From Candidatus Kapaibacterium sp. (GTDB taxonomy: Bacteria; Bacteroidota; Ignavibacteria; Kapaibacteriales; UBA2268): a DNA stretch of 64,000 nucleotides. The DNA lies in contig CP058732.1 of assembly GCA_013414795.1 (NCBI GenBank), positions 856,501 to 920,500 of the forward strand, given 5' to 3'. Below the pieces are notes generated by a model. That model had not been told where the DNA came from. It did not search any database and saw nothing but the letters and a program-made list of their open reading frames with translations. This document shows, one piece after another, positions 56,687-64,000 of this stretch; the first letter of the stretch is position 1; each line of letters begins with the position of its first letter. The translations under genes were made by a program, and so were the position numbers.

Positions 56687-57452
56687 TTTTTACCTCATTT
56701 TTTTCAAAAACCTTGTAATAGATATCCCATAGTTCTTCTCTGCTTAAAATGTCGTTGAATTGATCTTTCGCAATTTCCTTTAGGCTATTGAATGCTTTAC
56801 GCATTTTAAACTTGACGCTTTCGGGATTTACAAGCAAAAGTTGGTAAATTCCATAATAGCCTAATCCCAGAATGTACCAAAGCCCAAAACCATTGGTCGA
56901 TAAAATGGAATATACAATTATTACAAATATTACTTGTGGTCCAATTATCTTTATGGAATCGATAGTAGAAAGTGTGTAAATTTCTTGGGAGCTTACCGGA
57001 TCAATTTCTGTATACTTGTTCACAACTAAGATTATAAAAAGAATGATTTTTACGATACCAAGAAGAATTAAAATTGGAATTCCGCTTTTTCTGTGCTTTT
57101 CTTTTTTGCTAGAATCTGGGCCAGCAAAACCACCACTTGCGAATATTGCTAAAAAACCATCTAAAACGCTAAAAAGTAACGCTAAAAATTCTTTTGGTAC
57201 ACGAATTATGTCTGAAAGATACTCCAAACTGCGGTGGGAGACCCAATAGTCGAAAATTAAAACCAAAAGACACAAAATTCCACCAACAACATAGCGTCCA
57301 GATTTTTCGTGAACGAACAGCTCCAAAAAATCCTGCTTTTTCTTGTTGAATTTTTCGAAACTCTTTTGGGCTCGTTCAAAGTCTTCGTTTAATTTTCTTA
57401 TGGTAGAAACTTTTTCTTTGATATTAGCTTCAAGTGTTTTACTTGATTCCAT
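56673..57452 (-). CDS. Polytopic membrane protein with N-terminal coiled coil, unknown function
   Basis: The 259-residue protein starts with a charged helical region likely to form a coiled coil (about 5-48). About five membrane helices follow (near 54-73, 88-109, 124-144, 167-184 and 186-207), with a basic loop (PDSSKKEKHRKSG) after the second. A charged helical C-terminus ends it. I do not recognise the family. It is the first gene of the three-gene operon; 67 bp of A/T-rich sequence separates it from the preceding ftcD stop. Confidence 0.78.
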   Translation of the reverse strand: MESSKTLEANIKEKVSTIRKLNEDFERAQKSFEKFNKKKQDFLELFVHEKSGRYVVGGILCLLVLIFDYWVSHRSLEYLSDIIRVPKEFLALLFSVLDGFLAIFASGGFAGPDSSKKEKHRKSGIPILILLGIVKIILFIILVVNKYTEIDPVSSQEIYTLSTIDSIKIIGPQVIFVIIVYSILSTNGFGLWYILGLGYYGIYQLLLVNPESVKFKMRKAFNSLKEIAKDQFNDILSREELWDIYYKVFEKNEVKNGQN

Positions 57453-57519
57453 AGATGTTAATGTTTTATTAAAAAGGCAAAAATAATTAAAAAAAATTAA
57501 AAACCAAATTTATTTTTAT

Positions 57520-59142
57520 TTATTTCCTATTTGAAATTATTTCCAATATTTCTTCGAGATATTCTTTTGATTTTTTTACTATATCTTCGGCTTCGGCTTG
57601 TATCTTTGTTTTGAACTCCTCGTCCTCAATTGTTGGTAAATTAATAAGCACATTTCTGTATGCCCCCCAAATGCCAGTTTCCAATGCTTTGGCTCCTACT
57701 TCCACATCGGATTTCGAGGCGATATTTCCAATTCGTGCCACTTCCCTCAATGGCTCCCAACATTCAAATGACAATCGCATTGTAGTCAACGGAACAAGAA
57801 TTGCTTTCTTCAATCCTTCTTGCATTGCTCTATGTCGGAATTCCATCTCTTCTGGCGTATTCTTTGGTAAACGCAACGCGTCCATATATTCGTTGAAAGC
57901 ATTCGCATCTGCATCTATCATCGAAATCAATTCACGGGTTTTGTAGTATAATGGCGGAATTACCTTTCGCAACTCATCCGTCAAATGTTCAAACTTTCGT
58001 ACTCCATATGTCAACTGTGCAACCATACAACCCAAAGCAGTACCGATTGCGGCAATTGCAGCCGAGGCGGAACCCCCCCCAGGAGCAGGCGTTCTTGCTG
58101 AAATTTTAAGAATAAAGTCTCGAACTGTGCTTTGGGCAAGCGGTTCGTTGGGTTCTTCCTCAATCATATACTCGATAATTTTTTTCTTGGGGTTAAACTT
58201 AGTAATCGAGTTTAAACCGAGCCTATCAATCACCAATTTAACTTTTTGGTCCTCATCCAAAATGAAAAGGTCTTCTTTTTGAATGTAATACTCCGCTGCC
58301 ATTAATATTGCTTCCAAAGGAATTAATCCAACAAGTTCGGAGCCTGCAACACCGACCCGCAATTCTTGTGCTTGCTTTTTAATCTCCTCGAAAACAATGT
58401 GCGGCGGCGTTACTTTGTAATTGGTTAGATTAATTGAAACTTGTGCCATATTGTATTCATCGACCCACCAACCAATTGCTTTAACTTCTTTGAAAAGCCC
58501 GGGTTGGTCTGGTCCGCGGCCAGCCTCCCGAATATTTAAAGCAATCCGATGGGCTTGTTCTTTTGTTCCCAATATGTTGACATTGTAAGCAATGAGAAAG
58601 AATCTTGCACCGGTAACAGTTGCCCCCCATTCTGGGACAAAACGAGCCGGACCAAAGTCTGGCTTCCATTCTGGTTGCTTGATTTTCTCCGCTAGTCCTT
58701 CGTATTCGCCTTCACGAATTTGAGGAAGCCTTTTCCTATAATCAAGTGGTTGTGCATATTCATAAAGATAAACTGGTACATCAAGTTCCTCGGCAAGTCG
58801 TCGACCAAATTCTTTGGCACATTCAACACATTCTTCCATCGTAACATTTGCCACGGGGACAAAGGGACAAACATCGAGCGCCCCAATTCGCGGGTGTTCG
58901 CCCTTATGTTTTCGCATATCAATCATTTTACGGGCAACTCTTGCTGCATTCAAAGCCCCTTCGACGACTGCCTTAGGTTCACCAACGAAAGTATAAACTG
59001 TCCTGTTCGTAGACTTTCCCGGATCAACATCAAGCAAAGTGCATCCGGGTGTCGTTTTGATTGCCTCTGCTATGGCATTAATGATTTCTTCATTGCGACC
59101 TTCGGAAAAATTAGGAACACATTCTACAATCTTCTTTTTCAT
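57520..59142 (-). CDS. ftcD: Bifunctional glutamate formimidoyltransferase / formimidoyl-THF cyclodeaminase
   Basis: The 540-residue protein combines two enzymes. Residues about 1-330 are the formiminotransferase (CVPNFSEGRN, catalytic-type His in KHKGEHPRIGALD, GARFFLIAYNVN). Residues about 350-540 are the cyclodeaminase (TPAPGGGSASAAIAAIGTALG). It moves the formimino group from histidine breakdown to tetrahydrofolate and forms methenyl-THF. The length and order equal the animal fusion; many bacteria encode the parts separately. Other hut genes are absent here. The ATG at 59140-59142 gives the canonical N-terminus. Confidence 0.94.
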   Translation of the reverse strand: MKKKIVECVPNFSEGRNEEIINAIAEAIKTTPGCTLLDVDPGKSTNRTVYTFVGEPKAVVEGALNAARVARKMIDMRKHKGEHPRIGALDVCPFVPVANVTMEECVECAKEFGRRLAEELDVPVYLYEYAQPLDYRKRLPQIREGEYEGLAEKIKQPEWKPDFGPARFVPEWGATVTGARFFLIAYNVNILGTKEQAHRIALNIREAGRGPDQPGLFKEVKAIGWWVDEYNMAQVSINLTNYKVTPPHIVFEEIKKQAQELRVGVAGSELVGLIPLEAILMAAEYYIQKEDLFILDEDQKVKLVIDRLGLNSITKFNPKKKIIEYMIEEEPNEPLAQSTVRDFILKISARTPAPGGGSASAAIAAIGTALGCMVAQLTYGVRKFEHLTDELRKVIPPLYYKTRELISMIDADANAFNEYMDALRLPKNTPEEMEFRHRAMQEGLKKAILVPLTTMRLSFECWEPLREVARIGNIASKSDVEVGAKALETGIWGAYRNVLINLPTIEDEEFKTKIQAEAEDIVKKSKEYLEEILEIISNRK

Positions 59143-59167
59143 TTTCTTTTCCAATTTTGTCAAACAA

Positions 59168-59710
59168 TTACCTAAATAAAACAATTCGAGTTACATTTGG
59201 AATTGTGAAGATATATCTTCTCCCAACCCAAAACATCACAGAATGGACTGGGTTGTGAATGTCAATATCGAGATTTTCGCCTTTGATTGTAATTTTTATT
59301 GGATTTAGATACTTGTAACTTGTATAAACTTCGCTGAGTTCAATTTTTTTCGTTTTTTTGCTTTCGGAAATTCTCAATGTATCTTTCCATTGATAATGTT
59401 TCTTTTGGACTAACCAAATGAAATTCGTGTCGTCGAAATTGGTTTGTTCGTAACAAAGCGTATCTTCATTATAAAATTGAATTTTTTTGAATGAATTTTT
59501 GTTCGTATCGAAGATTTTCGATATTGACTCGATATCGTAACCAACATAATAATTGCTTTTGGTTTTCTTTCCGCTTTTTAAGGTAAGTTGGTAATAGTTC
59601 AACTCCTCGGAAAATTTAGCGGGTAATTTTTTGACATTGATGGTATCTACTTGCTGCGAAAGCAACAAGGTTGGCAATAGGATTCCAATAAACAAAACAA
59701 AAAGTCTCAT
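59168..59710 (-). CDS. Exported protein of unknown function
   Basis: From the ATG at 59708-59710 the protein has 180 residues with a signal peptide (cleavage likely after LLLSQQ). The remainder is rich in Lys, aromatic and Asn residues and appears to be all beta strands. No family is recognised. It precedes ftcD by 25 bp in the same direction and could be cotranscribed, though a functional link is not apparent. Confidence 0.7.
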   Translation of the reverse strand: MRLFVLFIGILLPTLLLSQQVDTINVKKLPAKFSEELNYYQLTLKSGKKTKSNYYVGYDIESISKIFDTNKNSFKKIQFYNEDTLCYEQTNFDDTNFIWLVQKKHYQWKDTLRISESKKTKKIELSEVYTSYKYLNPIKITIKGENLDIDIHNPVHSVMFWVGRRYIFTIPNVTRIVLFR

Positions 59711-59837
59711 TGCAAAAAAAAGCAAAATTAATAAAAGTTTGAAGAGAAAAGGGAAATTAATTCAAATAGTTTGTTGGCGAAGCCAAAAATGTACTTAACC
59801 AATGAAGAAGGATATTATTTATTGGAATTCAATTTTG

Positions 59838-61067
59838 TTATTCATATCGCAAAGCCTCGATTGGGTCGAGATTTGCGGCTCGATAGGCTGGGTATGCACC
59901 GAACGAAATGCCAAGAATTGTACAGACAATTACGCTGAGAATTATCCAAGAAATTGGAAAATGCATTGGTAATTTAATCAAATTTCCAAGAAGATATCCG
60001 CCCAAAGTTCCAAAAATAATACCAACGACACCGCCAACCTGGCAAAGCGAAATCGCTTCCAATATGAATTGCCAAAGAATCCATCTTCGCTTGGCTCCCA
60101 CAGCCTTTCTAATTCCAATTTCTCTGGTTCTTTCCTTAACGGCAACAAGCATTATGTTCATTATTCCCACACCAGCAGCGATAAGAGCAAATCCGCCAGA
60201 AATAAAGCCAAAAATTGAGAGGAAATTCACGAAACTCCCAAATTGTTGCGAAATAGTTTCGTTGGTTTCAACCTCAAAAGTATTTTCTTCCCAAGGTTTT
60301 ACATTTCGAATTACTCTGAGATTTCCAATAACTTCGTCTATTGTTTCTTCTAAGGCTTCTTTGCTTTTCGCTCGAACAGAAATTGTCAAAGACTCTTCCC
60401 AAGGCGAGGCAAAGTATTTCAAAAAATTAGTCAAAGGAATAATCACCATATTATCCTTGCTTTGTCCAAGGACTGCACCTCGGGACTTCAGCACCCCAAT
60501 GACAGTGTACTTTTGATTTTTGATGGTTATCTCTTTGCCAATTGGATTTACATTGGGAAAGATTTTAACAAGAACATCATTTCCGATAATTGCAACATTT
60601 CGATTGAAATTAATATCTTCTTCTGTGAAAATCCTTCCGTAATCAACATCAATAGCATTTGTAATAAAAAAGTTATTCTCTGCCCCGGCGAGATAAACAT
60701 CCGGGTCTGTGGATAGATTTCCCGCTGTTATTGTCATACCGAAAGTGTAAGAATGGGCAGAAATAATGTTGGTTGAAGTTGTCATTTTCTTCAACTCTTT
60801 AAATTCATTATAGGTGATTGGTTTACGCTTTCGATATTTTCGCCAAGTATTTCCAGTTTGAATTGCTGGGGTTCTTTGAATCCAAAAAGTAGTTTCGCCG
60901 ACATCTTCCAATTGTTTGGTAACTGCTTTTTCGAAAGAGGTAATGATGGTGCCCGCTACAATCAAAGCAAAAACACCCATTGCAATGCTAAGCAAAGTCA
61001 GAAAAGTTCTAAGTTTGTTTGTCCTTATTGCATCAAATGCTTGGAAAATGCTTTCTGATATATTCAT
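59838..61067 (-). CDS. MacB/FtsX-type ABC transporter permease (second copy)
   Basis: The 409-residue protein has the MacB architecture without the ATPase: an N-terminal helix (about 20-41), a large periplasmic domain (MacB_PCD), and three C-terminal helices in an FtsX domain ([18 protein letters not shown]). It follows the other permease by 6 bp. Both end in the near-identical pattern YPAYRAANLDPIEALRYE / [14 protein letters not shown]. The pair probably works as a heterodimer with the ATPase at 62330. Confidence 0.92.
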   Translation of the reverse strand: MNISESIFQAFDAIRTNKLRTFLTLLSIAMGVFALIVAGTIITSFEKAVTKQLEDVGETTFWIQRTPAIQTGNTWRKYRKRKPITYNEFKELKKMTTSTNIISAHSYTFGMTITAGNLSTDPDVYLAGAENNFFITNAIDVDYGRIFTEEDINFNRNVAIIGNDVLVKIFPNVNPIGKEITIKNQKYTVIGVLKSRGAVLGQSKDNMVIIPLTNFLKYFASPWEESLTISVRAKSKEALEETIDEVIGNLRVIRNVKPWEENTFEVETNETISQQFGSFVNFLSIFGFISGGFALIAAGVGIMNIMLVAVKERTREIGIRKAVGAKRRWILWQFILEAISLCQVGGVVGIIFGTLGGYLLGNLIKLPMHFPISWIILSVIVCTILGISFGAYPAYRAANLDPIEALRYE

Positions 61068-61073
61068 ATTTCA

Positions 61074-62333
61074 CTACTCATATCTTAACGATTCAATTGG
61101 GTCGACTCGCGAGGCTCGAATTGCAGGAAGCAATCCAGCAATCGCCCCAACAAGTATTGCTACGATTGAAGCATAAAACACAAAGTCCAACGGTAAGTAG
61201 GGCTGCAAAAATGCAGTTTCAGGAACAAACCTTGGCAACAACTTCGCTACCGCAAATACCAAAATTGAACAAACAATAATTGAGGTTAGCGCCCCCGCCA
61301 AGCAAAGCGTTGCAGATTCAACTAAAAATTGCAACAAAATCGAGCGATTCTTTGCCCCCACCGCCTTTCGAATTCCTATTTCTTTGGTTCGTTCCGCAAC
61401 GGACACAAACATTATGTTCATAATTCCAATCATTCCAACAATGAAAGCCAATGTAGTCATACCAATTCCGATTCCCCAAACATAAAGACGGAATGTTGAA
61501 ACAATTTCCTCGAAGGCTTTCGTTTCGTTAATGGAAAAATCATCTTCTTCCCAAGGCTTAAGGTTTCGTATCACACGCATTAAACCTCTTGCTTCTTCGC
61601 GAACATCGTCCATTCGCTCGAGGCTTCCCGCTTTGATACCAATTGAAATACTTCGGCGATGTTCTCCCCCAAAAATGTCAAGAAAGTTTCCAATTGGAAT
61701 GTAAATTCTATCATCTATGAAGTCCAAAAGCATTGTTCCTTGCTTCTTTACAACGCCAATAACTTCGAAATTTCGACCTTTAATCTTAATATACTTCCCA
61801 ATTGGATTCTCATTTCCAAAAAACGTCTTGGCAACTTTATGGCCCAGAACAGCAACAGGTCGCGTTTCTCTTTCTTCGAAATAGGAAAAAAATCTTCCTA
61901 TCTCCACATCGCCAGCGGGAAGTCGACCATAATCAGCAGTCGTTCCATAAACACTTAAACCAGTGTAAGTGATGTTGTTCGCTTTCACTTGTGCATTCCA
62001 AGTGGTTGCTCCAGGAACAGCAATTTCTGCAAGAGTTAATTGCGATATTAGTTCTTTTGCTTGCTGGTATGTGATATCCTTTCGATTGCGAACTTCTTTC
62101 CAACTCTTACCTCCAGCCCAATCCCATTTATCGATGTAGAGCATATCTTCGCCAATAAGATTTATTGAATCTTGCAATGCCTTGTCCAGGCCAGAAATTG
62201 CCCAGCCCATCAAAACTACAAAAGAGATACCTATTACCACTCCAAGTGTTGCCAGAAATGCTCGAAGTTTGTTTGCGATTATTGATTCAAGCGATAGCCT
62301 AACTCCTTCGAACAATTCGGCAAAGATTTTCAT
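61074..62333 (-). CDS. MacB/FtsX-type ABC transporter permease (first copy)
   Basis: The 419-residue protein has the same plan as its neighbour: one N-terminal helix, a MacB periplasmic domain ([26 protein letters not shown]) and a three-helix FtsX domain ([19 protein letters not shown]). MacB-type systems do not carry substrate through the membrane but drive export of peptides, toxins or lipoproteins from the periplasm. It overlaps the ATPase stop by 4 bp. Confidence 0.92.
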   Translation of the reverse strand: MKIFAELFEGVRLSLESIIANKLRAFLATLGVVIGISFVVLMGWAISGLDKALQDSINLIGEDMLYIDKWDWAGGKSWKEVRNRKDITYQQAKELISQLTLAEIAVPGATTWNAQVKANNITYTGLSVYGTTADYGRLPAGDVEIGRFFSYFEERETRPVAVLGHKVAKTFFGNENPIGKYIKIKGRNFEVIGVVKKQGTMLLDFIDDRIYIPIGNFLDIFGGEHRRSISIGIKAGSLERMDDVREEARGLMRVIRNLKPWEEDDFSINETKAFEEIVSTFRLYVWGIGIGMTTLAFIVGMIGIMNIMFVSVAERTKEIGIRKAVGAKNRSILLQFLVESATLCLAGALTSIIVCSILVFAVAKLLPRFVPETAFLQPYLPLDFVFYASIVAILVGAIAGLLPAIRASRVDPIESLRYE

Positions 62334-63067
62334 TCGTTCACTCCCTCGAAAACTACTCTCGAATGGTTTAGTTCGTCGGATTCAATCAAACCGTCGCGAA
62401 TTCGGATGATTCTTTGTGCGTGCAAGGCAATGTCGCGTTCGTGAGTTACCAAAATTATTGTATTCCCAGCCTTCCAAATTTCATTGAACAGTTTCATAAT
62501 GTCTTCGCCACTTTTCGAGTCGAGGTTCCCCGTTGGCTCGTCTGCAAGAATAATCGAAGGATTGGTAACAAGCGCCCGAGCGATAGCAACTCGTTGCCTT
62601 TGCCCCCCAGAAAGTTCATTCGGTTTGTGCATCATTCGGTCTTCCATCCCAACAGCCATTAAAGCCTTGCGGGCTCGTTCCAATCTTTCGGCTTTCGGTA
62701 CCCCAGCATAAATCAATGGAAGTTCAACATTCTTCAAGGCGCTTGCCCTTGGCAAAAGGTTAAACATTTGAAATACAAAACCAATCTCTTTATTTCGAAT
62801 ATCGGCGAGTTCATTGTCATCCAATTCGCTGACGTTTACGCCCTTTAAAATATATTCACCACCGGTCGGTGTATCCAAACAACCAATTATGTTCATTAAT
62901 GTAGATTTTCCTGAACCGGAAGGACCCATTATTGCAACATATTCGTTTTGGTAGATTTTCAAATTGATATCCCGCAAAGCAAATACTTGCTCGACACCAA
63001 CAAGATAGACCCGCGAAATGTGTCGCAATTCAATCAGTGGTTGACCATTGGGTTTATTTTCATTCAT
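62330..63067 (-). CDS. MacB/LolD-type ABC transporter ATP-binding protein
   Basis: From the ATG at 63065-63067 the protein has 245 residues; a TTG upstream would overlap the adaptor. It has Walker [10 protein letters not shown], the signature [15 protein letters not shown], Walker [14 protein letters not shown], and the switch His in VTHERD. The sequence is of the MacB/LolD/FtsE subclass. It powers the two permeases that follow. Confidence 0.95.
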   Translation of the reverse strand: MNENKPNGQPLIELRHISRVYLVGVEQVFALRDINLKIYQNEYVAIMGPSGSGKSTLMNIIGCLDTPTGGEYILKGVNVSELDDNELADIRNKEIGFVFQMFNLLPRASALKNVELPLIYAGVPKAERLERARKALMAVGMEDRMMHKPNELSGGQRQRVAIARALVTNPSIILADEPTGNLDSKSGEDIMKLFNEIWKAGNTIILVTHERDIALHAQRIIRIRDGLIESDELNHSRVVFEGVNE

Positions 63068-63071
63068 ACCA

Positions 63072-64000
63072 TTACTTGGATTTTTTGCCAAATTTTACAG
63101 TGTCAACTTTGATTGGAGAACCATCTTTCAATAGTTTACTTACAGCCATAAAACTACCAGAAATTACTTCGTCTCCCTCTTTCAAGCCATCAATGATTTC
63201 GATGTATCCTTTGTCGCTAATTCCAGTTTTAACTTTGACCATTTTTGCTTTTCCCTTATCATTAAGAAAGACAACCGAAGGAGGGGTCTTCTTAATCGTT
63301 TTCTTTTCTTCTTGGCTTTTTTCTATTTCACCAGAGGATACATCAGATTTTGGAGTAAAATCTTCCAATCTTACAGTAACTGCTTGCAAAGGAATAGCCA
63401 GCACATTCTCTTTCTTGTTTGTTTGGATTTCTGCATTACAACTCATTCCGGGTCGAAGTCTTCTATCTGGATTTAAAATTCGAATTTTTACTTTGAAATT
63501 CTTTACCTCGTCTTGGGTGCCAAGTTTGCTTGTCATCGCGCTATGTCCAGTTTCAACGACAACACCTTTGAAGATTTCATCTGGTATTGCATCGACTTCG
63601 ATATCGGCTGTATCGCCAACTTTGACATTAACAATATCGTTTTCGTCAACCTCAACGATTGCATTCATAACCGAAAGGTCTGCTACTTGCATTATTTCGG
63701 TTCCAGCCATTTGTGCCGTACCGACAACTTTTTCACCTTTTTCGACAGAAAGAGAAGTAACAATTCCATTAATTGGCGAGTAAATCTCAGTCCGCTCGAA
63801 ACTCTTTTGCATTTGCTTATACGCTGCTAAGGCTTGCTGGTAATTCGACAAACTTGCATTGTAAGCAGCAACAGCGCGCTCGTAGTTTGCTTTTGCCAGT
63901 TCAAATTCTTGTTTCGAAGCAAATTCTTTTTCATACAATTCCGAAATTCTACGGAATTCACTTTCAGCTCGGACTTTTTCAGCCCTTGCGCTTTCGATTT
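63072..64000 (-). CDS. HlyD/MacA-type periplasmic adaptor (5' end outside window)
   Basis: The frame is open to the right edge, so the N-terminus is missing; the visible 309 residues begin in the coiled-coil hairpin ([16 protein letters not shown]...). Next come the lipoyl half ([18 protein letters not shown]), a beta-barrel domain ([17 protein letters not shown]) and the membrane-proximal domain. An acidic, Lys-rich insertion ([16 protein letters not shown]) is also present. Such adaptors join an inner membrane transporter to an outer membrane TolC-like channel. It stops 4 bases before the ATPase start. No TolC gene is in view. Confidence 0.92.
   Translation of the reverse strand, partial: IESARAEKVRAESEFRRISELYEKEFASKQEFELAKANYERAVAAYNASLSNYQQALAAYKQMQKSFERTEIYSPINGIVTSLSVEKGEKVVGTAQMAGTEIMQVADLSVMNAIVEVDENDIVNVKVGDTADIEVDAIPDEIFKGVVVETGHSAMTSKLGTQDEVKNFKVKIRILNPDRRLRPGMSCNAEIQTNKKENVLAIPLQAVTVRLEDFTPKSDVSSGEIEKSQEEKKTIKKTPPSVVFLNDKGKAKMVKVKTGISDKGYIEIIDGLKEGDEVISGSFMAVSKLLKDGSPIKVDTVKFGKKSK

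Overview
The window looks like a low-GC (about 35-40% G+C by eye) Gram-negative chromosome of the Bacteroidota/Chlorobiota superphylum, most plausibly near Ignavibacteriota or Kapaibacteriota. The pointers are an alternative complex III operon, a secreted protease with a type IX secretion C-terminal domain, many lipoproteins, a TonB-dependent receptor, one promoter of the Bacteroidota type (TTTG-N20-TAnnTTTG), and a fliW-csrA pair, which suggests a flagellar relative rather than a typical gliding Bacteroidete. The placement is inferred from gene content; no 16S gene is present.

Layout. 1-8334 (minus): alternative complex III, actA-actB-actC-actDE-actF, followed by another monohaem cytochrome c cut by the window edge. 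8335-10917: a non-coding leader with a perfect 13-bp inverted repeat, an ARPP-1-domain gene, a broken WG-repeat gene and an intact WG-repeat gene. 10972-15545 (minus): a compact operon yjbQ, SemiSWEET, nadB, yihY/brkB, a SpoU-type RNA methyltransferase and a lipoprotein. 15552-18341: a subtilase with a T9SS tail. 18513-25118: dnaX, a 1,427-residue multi-PAS/GAF histidine kinase, and infC, which uses a TTG start. 25191-29858: a dihydroorotate-dehydrogenase-like protein and pyruvate:ferredoxin oxidoreductase. 30078-31745: promoter, tRNA-Gln, prs, rplY. 31787-33460: a C69 dipeptidase. 33582-39347 (plus): an MCE protein, Sir2, acpS, smpB, tyrS and a fusion of a cyclic-nucleotide-binding-like domain to aspartate ammonia-lyase. 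39359-43710: an EamA transporter, comB-like and ftsK. 43714-49842 (minus): two unknown genes, ferredoxin-NADP reductase, a CNNM/CBS protein, an LEA-like lipoprotein, tRNA-Met, a bifunctional-nuclease-domain protein and etfAB. 49991-52479: secG and a TonB-dependent receptor. 52481-54780 (minus): fliW, csrA, a stand-alone response regulator and hemC. 54852-57452 (minus): three tightly packed genes I do not recognise. 57520-59710: bifunctional formiminotransferase-cyclodeaminase and an unknown exported protein. 59838-64000 (minus): a MacAB-like exporter with two permeases, its adaptor cut by the edge.

Together the genes describe a respiring organism (complex III plus ETF) with anaerobic pyruvate metabolism (NifJ). 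It makes NAD from aspartate (NadB) and also deaminates aspartate (AspA). Most genes are housekeeping. The least explained parts are the unknown three-gene membrane cluster (54852-57452), the sensor-domain/aspartase fusion (37464-39347), the fliW-csrA-regulator-hemC operon, and the WG-repeat relic next to its intact relative.
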